Shown: piece after piece, positions 54,215-62,680 of the stretch | Numbering within the stretch: position 1 is the stretch's first letter | How the letters are laid out: every line of letters begins with the position of its first letter | Notes under the pieces: generated by a model | Database searches by the model: none | Seen by the model: only the letters and a program-made list of their open reading frames with translations | What the model was told of the DNA's origin: nothing | Origin: Pseudonocardia kunmingensis | GTDB taxonomy: Bacteria; Actinomycetota; Actinomycetes; Mycobacteriales; Pseudonocardiaceae | Assembly (NCBI RefSeq): GCF_006716445.1 | Contig: NZ_VFPA01000008.1 | Coordinates: forward strand, 1-64,000 | Length of the DNA: 64,000 nucleotides | Reading direction: 5' to 3' | Position numbers and translations under genes: made by a program

Positions 54215-55228
54215 TCAAGCTGCGGTGAACGGCGTGGCCCGGCCGTTCCGGATCTGCGGCCAGAAGTGGCAGGCGGTGCGGTGCTCGTCGGCGCCGTCGG
54301 TGCTGTCGGCGGAGAGGGTTGGAGCTTCCCGGGCGCAGCGCGGTTGCGCGAACGGGCACCGGGTGCGGAACCGGCAGCCCGACGGCGGGCGGCGGGCGTC
54401 CGGGATCTCGCCGGGCAGCAGCGTGCGCTCGCGGCCCCGGCCGGCGCGCGCCACGGACGGCACGGCACTGATCAGCGCCTGCGTGTAGGGGTGGCGGGGC
54501 TCGCCCAGCACCGCCCGTACCGGGCCCACCTCGACCAGTCGGCCCAGGTACATCACGCCGACCTGGTCGGCGAGCCGGGCGATCGAGGTCATGTCGTGGG
54601 AGATGAACAGGTAGGTCAGGTCGTGCTCGGCGCGCATCTCGTCGAGCAGGCGCAGCACGCCGGCCTGCAGCGAGATGTCCAGGGCGGCGACAGGCTCGTC
54701 GCACATCACTACGGGGGCGCTGGCGGCGACGGCGCGTGCGATCGTGACCCGCTGGCGCTGCCCACCCGACAGCTGCGCCGGCCGGCGCTCGGCCTGCTCC
54801 GGCCCCAACCCGACCCGACCGAGCAGCTCAACCGCGCGAGCGCGGAAGCGGCCCGGGACCCTCAGCGAGCGCGGCGCCAACGGCTCGGCGACGCTGCGCC
54901 ACACGGGCAGGCTGGGGCTCAGCGCCAGCATCGGGTCCTGAAAGATCATCTGGACCCGACCGGAGCGGCCGACCGTGGCCGGCACGTCGGTGGGTACGCC
55001 GTCCGCGTCGGCGATGCGGACCCGCCCGGAGGTGACCGGGGTGAGCCCGGCGACGGCGGCGGCCAATGTGGACTTGCCCGAGCCCGACTCGCCGATGATG
55101 CCGAGCGTCTCGCCACGTCGGATGCTGAGCGAGACGCCGTCTACCGCGCGCAGCGGGTCACGGCGGCCGCCGTAGGTCACGACCAGGTCGTCGACGGCCA
55201 GCACCGGTGTGCTCGCCGGCGTGCTCAC
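54215..55228 (-). CDS. ABC transporter ATPase (DppF-like)
   Basis: This 337-aa ATPase has Walker A GESGSGKST, signature LSGGQRQRV and Walker B VVMCDEPVAALD, and the OppF/DppF C-terminal extension with the Cys motif CRFRTRCPFAQPRC. GTG 55228 overlaps the previous gene's stop (GTGA). It pairs with the DppD-like ATPase to power import. Confidence 0.93.
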   Translation of the reverse strand: MSTPASTPVLAVDDLVVTYGGRRDPLRAVDGVSLSIRRGETLGIIGESGSGKSTLAAAVAGLTPVTSGRVRIADADGVPTDVPATVGRSGRVQMIFQDPMLALSPSLPVWRSVAEPLAPRSLRVPGRFRARAVELLGRVGLGPEQAERRPAQLSGGQRQRVTIARAVAASAPVVMCDEPVAALDISLQAGVLRLLDEMRAEHDLTYLFISHDMTSIARLADQVGVMYLGRLVEVGPVRAVLGEPRHPYTQALISAVPSVARAGRGRERTLLPGEIPDARRPPSGCRFRTRCPFAQPRCAREAPTLSADSTDGADEHRTACHFWPQIRNGRATPFTAA

Positions 55229-56256
55229 GCCGCCACCCCGACCAGGTCGAGCTCGGCATGGCGGACGCACCGCGTCATGCCGCCACTGGCCGTCGGTTCC
55301 AGCGGTGGCACTGCAGCCTCGCAGGCGTCGGTGCGGAACGGGCAGCGGGGGTGGAAACGGCAGCCGTGCGGAGGGCGCGCCGGGTTCGCCGGCGTACCGG
55401 CGATGCCCGCCCAGTCGCGGGCCCGGTCCAGGTCGACGTCGGAGGCGCGCAGCAGCGCCGACGGGTAGGGGTGGCGAGGGCGGCGCAGCAGCTCGACGGT
55501 GCGGTCGTCGTTGACCACCTGCCCGCAGTACATGGTCACGACCCTCGAGCAGAGGTCGCTGACCACGCCCAGGTTGTGGCTGATCAGCACGACGGACAGG
55601 CCGCGCTCGTCGGCGAGCCGGCGCAGCAGCGCGATGATCTGCGCCTGGATGGTGACGTCCAGAGCGGTGGTGGGCTCATCGGCGATGAGCAGCGCCGGCC
55701 TGCAGACCAGCGCCATGGCGATCATCACCCGCTGGCACATGCCGCCGGACAGCTCGTGGGTGTAGGCGTTCAGCGTCCGCCGCGGCGAGGGCAGCCCGAC
55801 CTGCGCGAGCAGTTCGACGCCCCGCTCGCGCGCGGCCGCGGCCGGCACGTCCGGCTCGTGCGCCCGCACGACGTCGACGATCTGCTTACCGACGGGTCGC
55901 GCCGGGTGCAGCGATGCCCGTGGCTCCTGGAAGATCATGCTGAGTCGAGTTCCGCGCAGCCGGCGCAGTTCCTTCGCGCTCGCGCTGACGAGGTCGGTCC
56001 CGTCGAACGTGATGTGCCCGCCGAGCTCGGCGCCGCGCGGGAGCAGTCCCATAACGCTGAGCCCGGTGAGCGTCTTGCCGGAGCCGGACTCCCCGACCAG
56101 GCCGACGACCTCGCCGGGCGCGCAGGAGAACGAGACGTCCGACAGCAGCGGCACCCCGTCGATCGCCAGTTGCAGCCGGTCGACCTCGAGCAGGTTCGAT
56201 GATCGGTCGTCCGGCCACTGCCGGGCGGCCGCTGCCGCTGTGCCGACGTGTGCCAT
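55225..56256 (-). CDS. ABC transporter ATPase (DppD-like), first gene of the operon
   Basis: This 343-aa ATPase has Walker A GESGSGKT, signature [13 protein letters not shown] (with a Cys inside the motif), Walker [13 protein letters not shown] and the OppD-type C-terminal [17 protein letters not shown] 56256 follows a strong AAGGAGG. Upstream is the operon promoter with a perfect palindrome. The order ATPase-ATPase-binding protein-permease-permease is complete. Confidence 0.93.
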   Translation of the reverse strand: MAHVGTAAAAARQWPDDRSSNLLEVDRLQLAIDGVPLLSDVSFSCAPGEVVGLVGESGSGKTLTGLSVMGLLPRGAELGGHITFDGTDLVSASAKELRRLRGTRLSMIFQEPRASLHPARPVGKQIVDVVRAHEPDVPAAAARERGVELLAQVGLPSPRRTLNAYTHELSGGMCQRVMIAMALVCRPALLIADEPTTALDVTIQAQIIALLRRLADERGLSVVLISHNLGVVSDLCSRVVTMYCGQVVNDDRTVELLRRPRHPYPSALLRASDVDLDRARDWAGIAGTPANPARPPHGCRFHPRCPFRTDACEAAVPPLEPTASGGMTRCVRHAELDLVGVAA

Positions 56257-56335
56257 GGCCGGTCCTCCTTGACCTCGGTGGGCGAACTGCGCAGATGGGC
56301 CCCCGCGTGCGGCCGCCTCCTCGCGCTCCAAACAT

Positions 56336-56354
56336 TCTGTACTGTGAGTACAGA
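56336..56354. promoter_or_regulatory. Perfect 8-3-8 palindromic operator of the ABC/CoA operon
   Basis: TCTGTACT at 56336-56343 and AGTACAGA at 56347-56354 flank GTG. This is a perfect 16-of-16 inverted repeat typical in size for TetR or GntR dimers. It overlaps the predicted -10 of the operon, so binding should block transcription. The TetR gene at the operon's end is the candidate repressor. Confidence 0.75.
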
Positions 56355-56380
56355 TAGTCGCTCCCCGACGCCGTCGTCAA
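56351..56380 (-). promoter_or_regulatory. Predicted promoter of the ABC/CoA operon
   Basis: On the minus strand TTGACG (complement of 56375-56380) and TATCTG (complement of 56351-56356) are 18 bp apart. The start would lie about 90 bp upstream of the first ATG. The -10 is overlapped by the palindrome. Confidence 0.5.
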
Positions 56381-56651
56381 GTCCTTCGTCGCAGCTCGTG
56401 GCCAGGTGACGGTCTCCCCGAGGATGCGCCGACCAACGTATTCATAGGTGAAGTTGGATTTGTTCGGACTCGTGCGGCGAGGGGTTGTGGCCCTGGCCGT
56501 CACCGGCGGCCTGGTGCCGGTGGTCGAGGGAGCGACGCGTCCCGTGCTGTGGCACTCAGTGCCATCCAGGCGACACCTGTCGCGTCCCCGGATCCCAGCG
56601 TTTGTCGCCGGACGCATGTCACCGGCGCGTTGACCGAAAAGACTCGACGGC

Positions 56652-57950
56652 ATGAGCGCGGATGTCGTCGTCGTCGGTGCGGGTGTGATCGGGTCCTCGA
56701 TCGCGCGCGAGCTCGTCAGGTCCGGTCGCCACGTCGTCGTCGTCGACAAGGCGGGCGGTGTGGGCCACGGCTCCACGAGCGCGTCGAGCGCGGTCGTGCG
56801 GTTCAACTTCTCCACCCACGCCGGTGTCGCGACGGCGTGGGAGTCGCAGTTCTGCTGGCGGCACTGGCCCGACCACTTGGGGTGCGACGTCGGTGCGCCG
56901 GCCCGGTTCGAGCGCAGCGGCCTGGCGATGCTCGACGTGGACCTCGCGCCGCGCGCCGGCTACGTGCGACTGTTCGACGAGGTGGGCGTGCCCTACGAGG
57001 AGTGGGACGCGGCCACCCTCCGCGCGCGGATCCCGGGCATCGACGCCGGCCGGTACTGGCCGCCCAGACGTATCGACGACGAGAGGTTCTGGGCACCCGC
57101 CGTGGACGAGCTGGGCGCGGTTTTCACGCCCGACGCCGGGTACGTCACCGACCCGCAGCTCGCGGCCCAGAACCTGGCAGCGGCGGCCGTGCGCGGCGGT
57201 GCGGAGTTCCGGCTCCGGCGGGCCGTCGTCGGGATCGACACCCGCGGTGACCGGGTGACCGGCGTCCGGCTCGACGACGGCAGCGTCGTCGCGTGCGATG
57301 CGGTCGTCAACGCGGCCGGTCCGTGGTCGGGGAAGCTGAACGCGCTCGCCGGCGTCGGGGCGGACTTCACCGTCGGCCTCAGGCCGCTGCGCCAGGAGGT
57401 GGCACACGTCGGCGCCCCGCGCGGCTACGCCCCGGTCGACGCGCCCGGCATCAGCATCGCCGACATGGACCTGGGCACCTACCTGCGCAGCGAGGCGGGC
57501 GGTGGCCTCCTGGTCGGGGGCACCGAACCCGAGTGCGACCCGCTCCAGTGGCTCGACGATCCCGACGACGCACGCCCGACCCCGACCGCGGCCGTCTTCG
57601 AAGCCCAGGTCACGCGCGCCGCCCGCCGGCTCACCGACCTGACCGTGCCGCACCGGCCGCGCGGCGTCGTCGGCGTCTACGACGTCGCCGACGACTGGAC
57701 GCCGATCTACGACCGCACCGGCCTCGACGGCTTCTACGTCGCCGTCGGCACGAGCGGCAACCAGTTCAAGAACGCGCCGCTCGTGGGGAAGTTCCTGACC
57801 GCGATCGTCGAGCAGGTCGAGAACGGGCGGGACCACGACTCCGATCCCGTGCAGTTCACGGCCGAGCACACCGGGCAGACGATCGACCTGTCGGCCTTCT
57901 CCCGCCGCCGCCCGGTCAACGCGGGGAGTTCCGGGACGGTTCTGGGTTAG
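56652..57950 (+). CDS. DAO-type FAD-dependent amino-acid/amine oxidoreductase
   Basis: This 432-aa flavoprotein has the N-terminal ADP-binding motif VVVVGAGVIGSSIA at residues 5-18, then GSTSASSAVVRFNFS, where FAD stacks, and a C-terminal second FAD segment (GLDGFYVAVGTSGNQFKNAPLVG). It matches the DAO family: sarcosine, glycine and D-amino-acid oxidases or dehydrogenases. It begins a peptide/amino-acid catabolic group and converges with the PucR gene. Confidence 0.9.
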   Translation: MSADVVVVGAGVIGSSIARELVRSGRHVVVVDKAGGVGHGSTSASSAVVRFNFSTHAGVATAWESQFCWRHWPDHLGCDVGAPARFERSGLAMLDVDLAPRAGYVRLFDEVGVPYEEWDAATLRARIPGIDAGRYWPPRRIDDERFWAPAVDELGAVFTPDAGYVTDPQLAAQNLAAAAVRGGAEFRLRRAVVGIDTRGDRVTGVRLDDGSVVACDAVVNAAGPWSGKLNALAGVGADFTVGLRPLRQEVAHVGAPRGYAPVDAPGISIADMDLGTYLRSEAGGGLLVGGTEPECDPLQWLDDPDDARPTPTAAVFEAQVTRAARRLTDLTVPHRPRGVVGVYDVADDWTPIYDRTGLDGFYVAVGTSGNQFKNAPLVGKFLTAIVEQVENGRDHDSDPVQFTAEHTGQTIDLSAFSRRRPVNAGSSGTVLG

Positions 57951-57957
57951 GCCCGGG

Positions 57958-59157
57958 TCATGCCTGCGTGCGGTACGCCGCGGCGAGCGCCCGCAGCTTG
58001 AGCCCCAGGTGCAGGGTGAGCCGGTCGTCGCCGCGGTCGAGGTGGCAGCCCGTGTGCTCCTCGATGCGTTTGAGGCGGTGGTAGAGCGTGGCGCGGTGGA
58101 CGCAGAGCTGGTCGGCGGTGCGGCGGACGTCGCCTGCGTTGTCCAGGAAGGCCTCGAGGCTGACCATGAGGACGCCGTGGGTGTCGTGGCGCTCGAGCTC
58201 GACCAGCGCGGGCACCTCGGCCGCCGGGACGAGGTGCTCGACGGGCAGCATGAGCAGGACCTCGTAGGGTCCCAGTGCGCCCCAGCGGGCGACGTCGCCC
58301 AGTGCCGGCACCAGCAGCGCGGCGCGGGCGGCGAGCACCGCCTGGCGGTAGGAGTCCACGACGAGGTCGAGGCCGTCGACGGCGGCGCCGACGCCGATGA
58401 CGATCCGGGCGTCGCTGCGGGTGAGCGAGCGGAACCGGGTGACGATCCGGCCGGTCACCGCCTCGAGCGGCCGTGCCGTGCGCTCGGCGAGCAGGACCCA
58501 CGCCCGGGTGCGGTTGGCCGCTATGAGGTGCACGTCGTCGGTGGCGCGCAGTCCTTCCTCGACGGCGGACTCGAGCGCGGCGGCCGCGGCCGGGTCGTCG
58601 CCGTGCAGCTGCACCGCCAGCACCCGGAAGCGGCGGTGCTGATCGGGGAACAGCTGCTCCGCCCGCAGGTCGTCGATGGCCTGCACCCGGGCGGACCGGT
58701 CGGAGGACACCAGCTCCCGCAGGATCGCCTCGTGCCGCGCCTTGGAGCGCTCGTGCAGGACCAGCCGCCGGTAGAGCACGACGCCGGCCCGCGCGGCCGC
58801 GTCCTCCGCGAGGTCGATCTCGGCGGGAGCGAGCGACCGCTCGGTGTCGATCAGCCACAGGTAGCCCAGCAGGAGCCCGTTGCAGCGGACCGGCGCACAC
58901 AGCCGCGGTAGGGCGTTGTCCACCGCGACCACCACGCCACCCGGGCGGGTCCACTGCGCGATCCCCTGCGCGAGGATGTCGTCGACGAGCCCGGAGTCGA
59001 CGGACCGGTTCAGCACCGACGTCACCCGTACCGGGTCCTCGTCGCCGAAGTGCCGGCTCGCGGCCAGCAACCGGATCCCAGGGTCGTCGATCGCCACCGA
59101 TCGCTGCAACCGCTCGGCGAGCTCGTCGACGATGCTCTGCAGGTCGTCATCGGGCAT
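57958..59157 (-). CDS. PucR/CdaR-family regulator
   Basis: This 399-aa regulator has a central GGDEF-like CdaR region and a C-terminal PucR helix-turn-helix (DNAGDVRRTADQLCVHRATLYHRLKRIEEHTG). PucR-type proteins usually activate genes for purine, amino-acid or amine catabolism. ATG 59157 was chosen at the conserved MPDDDLQS. It is divergent from the MFS transporter (155 bp), which it probably controls. Confidence 0.9.
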   Translation of the reverse strand: MPDDDLQSIVDELAERLQRSVAIDDPGIRLLAASRHFGDEDPVRVTSVLNRSVDSGLVDDILAQGIAQWTRPGGVVVAVDNALPRLCAPVRCNGLLLGYLWLIDTERSLAPAEIDLAEDAAARAGVVLYRRLVLHERSKARHEAILRELVSSDRSARVQAIDDLRAEQLFPDQHRRFRVLAVQLHGDDPAAAAALESAVEEGLRATDDVHLIAANRTRAWVLLAERTARPLEAVTGRIVTRFRSLTRSDARIVIGVGAAVDGLDLVVDSYRQAVLAARAALLVPALGDVARWGALGPYEVLLMLPVEHLVPAAEVPALVELERHDTHGVLMVSLEAFLDNAGDVRRTADQLCVHRATLYHRLKRIEEHTGCHLDRGDDRLTLHLGLKLRALAAAYRTQA

Positions 59158-59312
59158 CCGGCGCCTCCGTCCGTGCTGGTCGTCGCGATCGTCCCAGCCG
59201 GCCCGCCGTTTGACACCTGTCGCGCCGTCCCGGCCGGATCGGTGACATCCGCCGCTCCTCCCGCGCCCCCCGCGCCGCGATGCTTCCTCCATCCCCGACG
59301 AGGAGGTCTGCG

Positions 59313-60626
59313 ATGACGGAGACGGTGTCGAAGGACCGGGAGGCGCGCCGGAGGTCACCGGCGCGGATCGTGCTCGCCGGAGCGGCGGGCAACTTCGTGG
59401 AGTGGTTCGACTTCACGCTGTACGGGTTCTCGGCGGCCGTGATCGCGGCGACGTTCTTCCCGGCGGACCAGGCGTCCGCGGCGCTGCTGGGGACGTTCGC
59501 GATCTACGGTGTCGCGTTCGTCGCCCGCCCGCTCGGCGCCGTGGTGTTCGGCCGGATCGGCGACCGGCTGGGCCGGCGCACCGCGCTCACCGCATCGGTG
59601 CTGCTCATGGGCGCGGCCACCGCGGCCATCGGGCTGCTACCGGGCTGGGCGAGCATCGGCGTCGCCGCGCCCGCCCTGCTGCTGGTGTGCCGGCTGCTGC
59701 AGGGCTTCTCCGCGGGCGGTGAGTACACCGGGGCGATGACGTTCAGCGCCGAGCACGCGCCACCCGGCCGCCGGGCGCTGTGGATGGGGCTGGTCGTCGG
59801 CTCGACGATGCTCGGCGTGACGGGCGCGACCCTCACGGTCGTGCTCTTCCAGGCCGTGGCCGGCGACGCGTTCGCCGCGGGCGGGTGGCGCTGGACGTTC
59901 GTCATCGGTGGCCTGCTGTCGCTGGTCGCGCTGGTGTTGCGGCTCGGCGTGGACGAGACGCCGGTGTTCACCGAGCTGCGCGAGGACGAGCCGAAGCCCG
60001 GGCGGTCGTTCGGGTACCTGCTGCGCACCTACTGGCGGTCGCTGCTGGTGCTGCTGTGCTACTTCGGGGTCACCGGCGTGGTGACCCACATGTTCCTCGG
60101 CTACATGCCCACCTATCTGGGCCAGGCGGCCGGTGTCTCCTCGTCCGCCGCGCTGACGATCATCACCGTGCTGACGCTGTTCGCCGCGGTCGGCGGGCCG
60201 GTGTTCGGGGCAGTGGGGGACCGGATCGGCCGGCGTCCGCTGGTGCGGGCGGGCGCCATCGGGGCCGTGGTGCTGACCGTGCCGGCCTACCTGCTCATCG
60301 GCACCCGCAGCATGCCGGCGATCGTCCTCGCGATGTTCGCGCTGCTGCTGGTCGTGAGCCTGCTCGGCGCGGGAGCCATGGCGGTGCTGGAGATGCTGCC
60401 GGCCGACGTGCGGTTCAGCGGGGTGGCACTGCCCTACAACGTGGCCTACGCGGTGTTCGCGGGCACGGCCCCGCTGGTGAGCCAGCTGCTGGTGGACACG
60501 AGCGGGAGCCTGCTCGCCCCCGCCTTCTACGCCACCGCGCTGGCGCTGCTGGGGCTGCCGGTGATCCTGCGCGCCATCCCGGAGACCCGCGGGATCGACC
60601 TGCGCACCGGGGTCGCGACGTCGTGA
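59313..60626 (+). CDS. MFS transporter, metabolite:H+ symporter (MHS, ProP-like) family
   Basis: This 437-aa 12-segment transporter starts with the MHS signature GAAGNFVEWFDFTLYGF, then RPLGAVVFGRIGDRLGRR and LLQGFSAGGEYTGAM. This subfamily takes up proline/betaine, dicarboxylates and aromatic acids. A GAGGAGG lies upstream of ATG 59313. It converges with the protease gene. With a prolyl-oligopeptidase-type protease next door, uptake of proline or a related compound is plausible. Confidence 0.92.
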   Translation: MTETVSKDREARRRSPARIVLAGAAGNFVEWFDFTLYGFSAAVIAATFFPADQASAALLGTFAIYGVAFVARPLGAVVFGRIGDRLGRRTALTASVLLMGAATAAIGLLPGWASIGVAAPALLLVCRLLQGFSAGGEYTGAMTFSAEHAPPGRRALWMGLVVGSTMLGVTGATLTVVLFQAVAGDAFAAGGWRWTFVIGGLLSLVALVLRLGVDETPVFTELREDEPKPGRSFGYLLRTYWRSLLVLLCYFGVTGVVTHMFLGYMPTYLGQAAGVSSSAALTIITVLTLFAAVGGPVFGAVGDRIGRRPLVRAGAIGAVVLTVPAYLLIGTRSMPAIVLAMFALLLVVSLLGAGAMAVLEMLPADVRFSGVALPYNVAYAVFAGTAPLVSQLLVDTSGSLLAPAFYATALALLGLPVILRAIPETRGIDLRTGVATS

Positions 60627-60640
60627 GGGCCTCCCGGCGG

Positions 60641-62680
60641 TCAGGGTCGCATCCCGAGCACCTTCATGGCGAACGCCAGCCACTCGGTGTTCTCAGTCAA
60701 CGCGATCTCCTTGTCGGTGGCCCAGCCGTGGCCGACGTTGCGCCAGATCCGCAGCAGGACCGGCGCCGGGCCGGCCGTCGCGGCCTGCAGCCGGGCCGCG
60801 AACTTGCGGGCGTGCCACGGCGGGCAGCGCGGGTCGGTGTCGCCGGAGTCGAGGAACACCGGCGGGTAGGCGACGCCGTCCTCGACGAGGTGGTACGGCG
60901 AGAAGCCCGCCATCCGCCGCACCTCGGCGGGGTCGTCCGGGTCGCCGAACTCCAGCCGCACCACCCAGTTGCCGTACCCGTCGCGGCAGGCCCCGATGAC
61001 GTCGAGCAGCGGTACCCGCGGGATCGCCGCGGCCCACAGGTCCGGGCGCTGGGTGGCGGCGACCCCGGCCATCAGCCCGCCGTTGGACCCGCCGGTGACG
61101 GCGAGCCGGTCCGGCGCGGTGACGCCGTCGGCGATCACGGCCTCCGCGATCGCGTACAGGTCGGCGTAGCCGTTCTGCTTGTTCGCCAGCCTGCCGCCCT
61201 CCCACCACTCGCGGCCGAATTCCGCGCCCCCGCGCAGGTGGCCGTGCACGAACACGCCGCCCGCGGCGACGAACGCGGCCATCACGCCGGGGAACGACGG
61301 CACCCACGGGGCGTTGAAGCCGCCGTACGCGTAGATCATCGCCGGCTGCGGGCGGTCGAGCGGCACGTCGGTGCGGCGCACGAGGTGGTACGGGACCCGA
61401 GTGCCGTCGGCGGAGGTGGCCCAGCCGTCCTCGACGACGGCGTCCTCGATCGCCACGGCGGGCTCGGTCAGCACCTCCAGGTCCGGGGCGCTCTGCCGGT
61501 GCCGGTACGTCCCGGCCGACGAGGTGAGGGTGGAGAAGGCGAACAGGAACTCGTCGGACGGCCGCGCCGCCCCGAGGTTCATCATCGGGAACGGCAGCTC
61601 GACGAGCGCGCCCCGGCCGGGCAGCGGCACCTCGCCGAGCTCGCGGCCCGCCGGGTCGACGATCCGGACCCGCGCGTAGGTGTCGACGAACTCCGCGAGG
61701 TAGAGCGCGTCGCCGACCGGGGTGACCGACCTGAGCACGGCGTCCGACTCGGCGACGACCTCCTCCCAGTCCGACGGGGCGTCGAGGGGGATCCGCACCA
61801 GCCTTCCGCGGGGCGCACCGACGTCGGTGACGGCCACCCAGGCGTCGCCGAGCAGGTGCCCGGCGACGGAGCCCCCGACGTCGGTGAGGAACGGGCGCCA
61901 CACCAGCGCGGCCGGGTCGTCGTCCAGCCGCGCGACCGCAACGGGAACCGGGTCCATCATCCGCTGCACGGCCACCGCGTACCGCCCGTCGCGGGACACG
62001 ACGACCATGCGGTAGTCCGACCCCGGCAGCCACGGCACGTCGACCTGCGTCGTCGTCCCGTTCCGGTGCAGCCACACCCGCTGGGACAGGTCGACCGCCC
62101 GGCCGTCGATGCCGGCGAAGAAGAACCCGCTGGAGTCGGGGAGCCAGTGCGCGCCGCTGGTCCAGTTGTCCATCAGCGTCTGCGTCGGCGCCCCGGGCAA
62201 CGCCGCCCCGGTGGTGACGTCGACGAGCCGCACCGTGTTCTGCTCGCTGCCGTCGGTGCAGACCCCGACCGCGAGTACCCGCCCGTCCGGGGACGGCGAG
62301 ATCCACGAGACGAACGGTGGCCGCGCCGGGTCCTCCTGCACGGGGTCGAAGAGCACCCGGCCCTCGCCGGCCGGCTCGTCGGCCACCACGACGGACGCCT
62401 GCGTGCGCCCCTCCGGCACGGTGGTGCGGAACCAGCGTCCGCCGGCGGCGCGGGGGAGCGGCTCGAACCTGGCCGTCTGGAAGCGGGACACCGACTCGCG
62501 CAGCCGGTCGAAGTGCGGCCAGTCCCGCACCCAGGCCGCGGCGGCCTCGCCCTGCTCGTCCTGCCAGCGCTGCACCTCCGGGCCGTCTCCCTCCAACCAG
62601 TGGTACGGGTCGGGAAACGCGACGCCGGCCCGCTCGTCGACGTCGGCGCCGATGCGGGTGGTCGGAGCAGTGCGCGTCAC
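60641..62680 (-). CDS. Prolyl-oligopeptidase-family serine protease (S9)
   Basis: This 679-aa cytoplasmic protein has an N-terminal beta-propeller (about residues 70-400) and a C-terminal alpha/beta-hydrolase domain. The nucleophile is Ser532 in GGSNGG, the Asp about 616 in SGDTDPR and the His about 651 in VGHGW. It cleaves short peptides, usually after proline. GTG 62680 overlaps the amidohydrolase stop (GTGA), so the two are made together. Upstream frame to 63898 is shadow. Confidence 0.93.
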   Translation of the reverse strand: MTRTAPTTRIGADVDERAGVAFPDPYHWLEGDGPEVQRWQDEQGEAAAAWVRDWPHFDRLRESVSRFQTARFEPLPRAAGGRWFRTTVPEGRTQASVVVADEPAGEGRVLFDPVQEDPARPPFVSWISPSPDGRVLAVGVCTDGSEQNTVRLVDVTTGAALPGAPTQTLMDNWTSGAHWLPDSSGFFFAGIDGRAVDLSQRVWLHRNGTTTQVDVPWLPGSDYRMVVVSRDGRYAVAVQRMMDPVPVAVARLDDDPAALVWRPFLTDVGGSVAGHLLGDAWVAVTDVGAPRGRLVRIPLDAPSDWEEVVAESDAVLRSVTPVGDALYLAEFVDTYARVRIVDPAGRELGEVPLPGRGALVELPFPMMNLGAARPSDEFLFAFSTLTSSAGTYRHRQSAPDLEVLTEPAVAIEDAVVEDGWATSADGTRVPYHLVRRTDVPLDRPQPAMIYAYGGFNAPWVPSFPGVMAAFVAAGGVFVHGHLRGGAEFGREWWEGGRLANKQNGYADLYAIAEAVIADGVTAPDRLAVTGGSNGGLMAGVAATQRPDLWAAAIPRVPLLDVIGACRDGYGNWVVRLEFGDPDDPAEVRRMAGFSPYHLVEDGVAYPPVFLDSGDTDPRCPPWHARKFAARLQAATAGPAPVLLRIWRNVGHGWATDKEIALTENTEWLAFAMKVLGMRP

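Larger units (their letters stand above)
56257..56651. other. 395-bp divergent intergenic region, ABC/CoA operon and DAO-type oxidase
   Basis: This region holds the ABC-operon promoter and operator (56336-56380) on the minus strand and must hold the oxidase promoter on the plus strand. An AT-richer patch at about 56435-56465 is the best promoter-like stretch for the oxidase. A 61-codon plus-strand frame at 56448-56633 has a hydrophobic start but no ribosome site and is not called. Confidence 0.5.
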
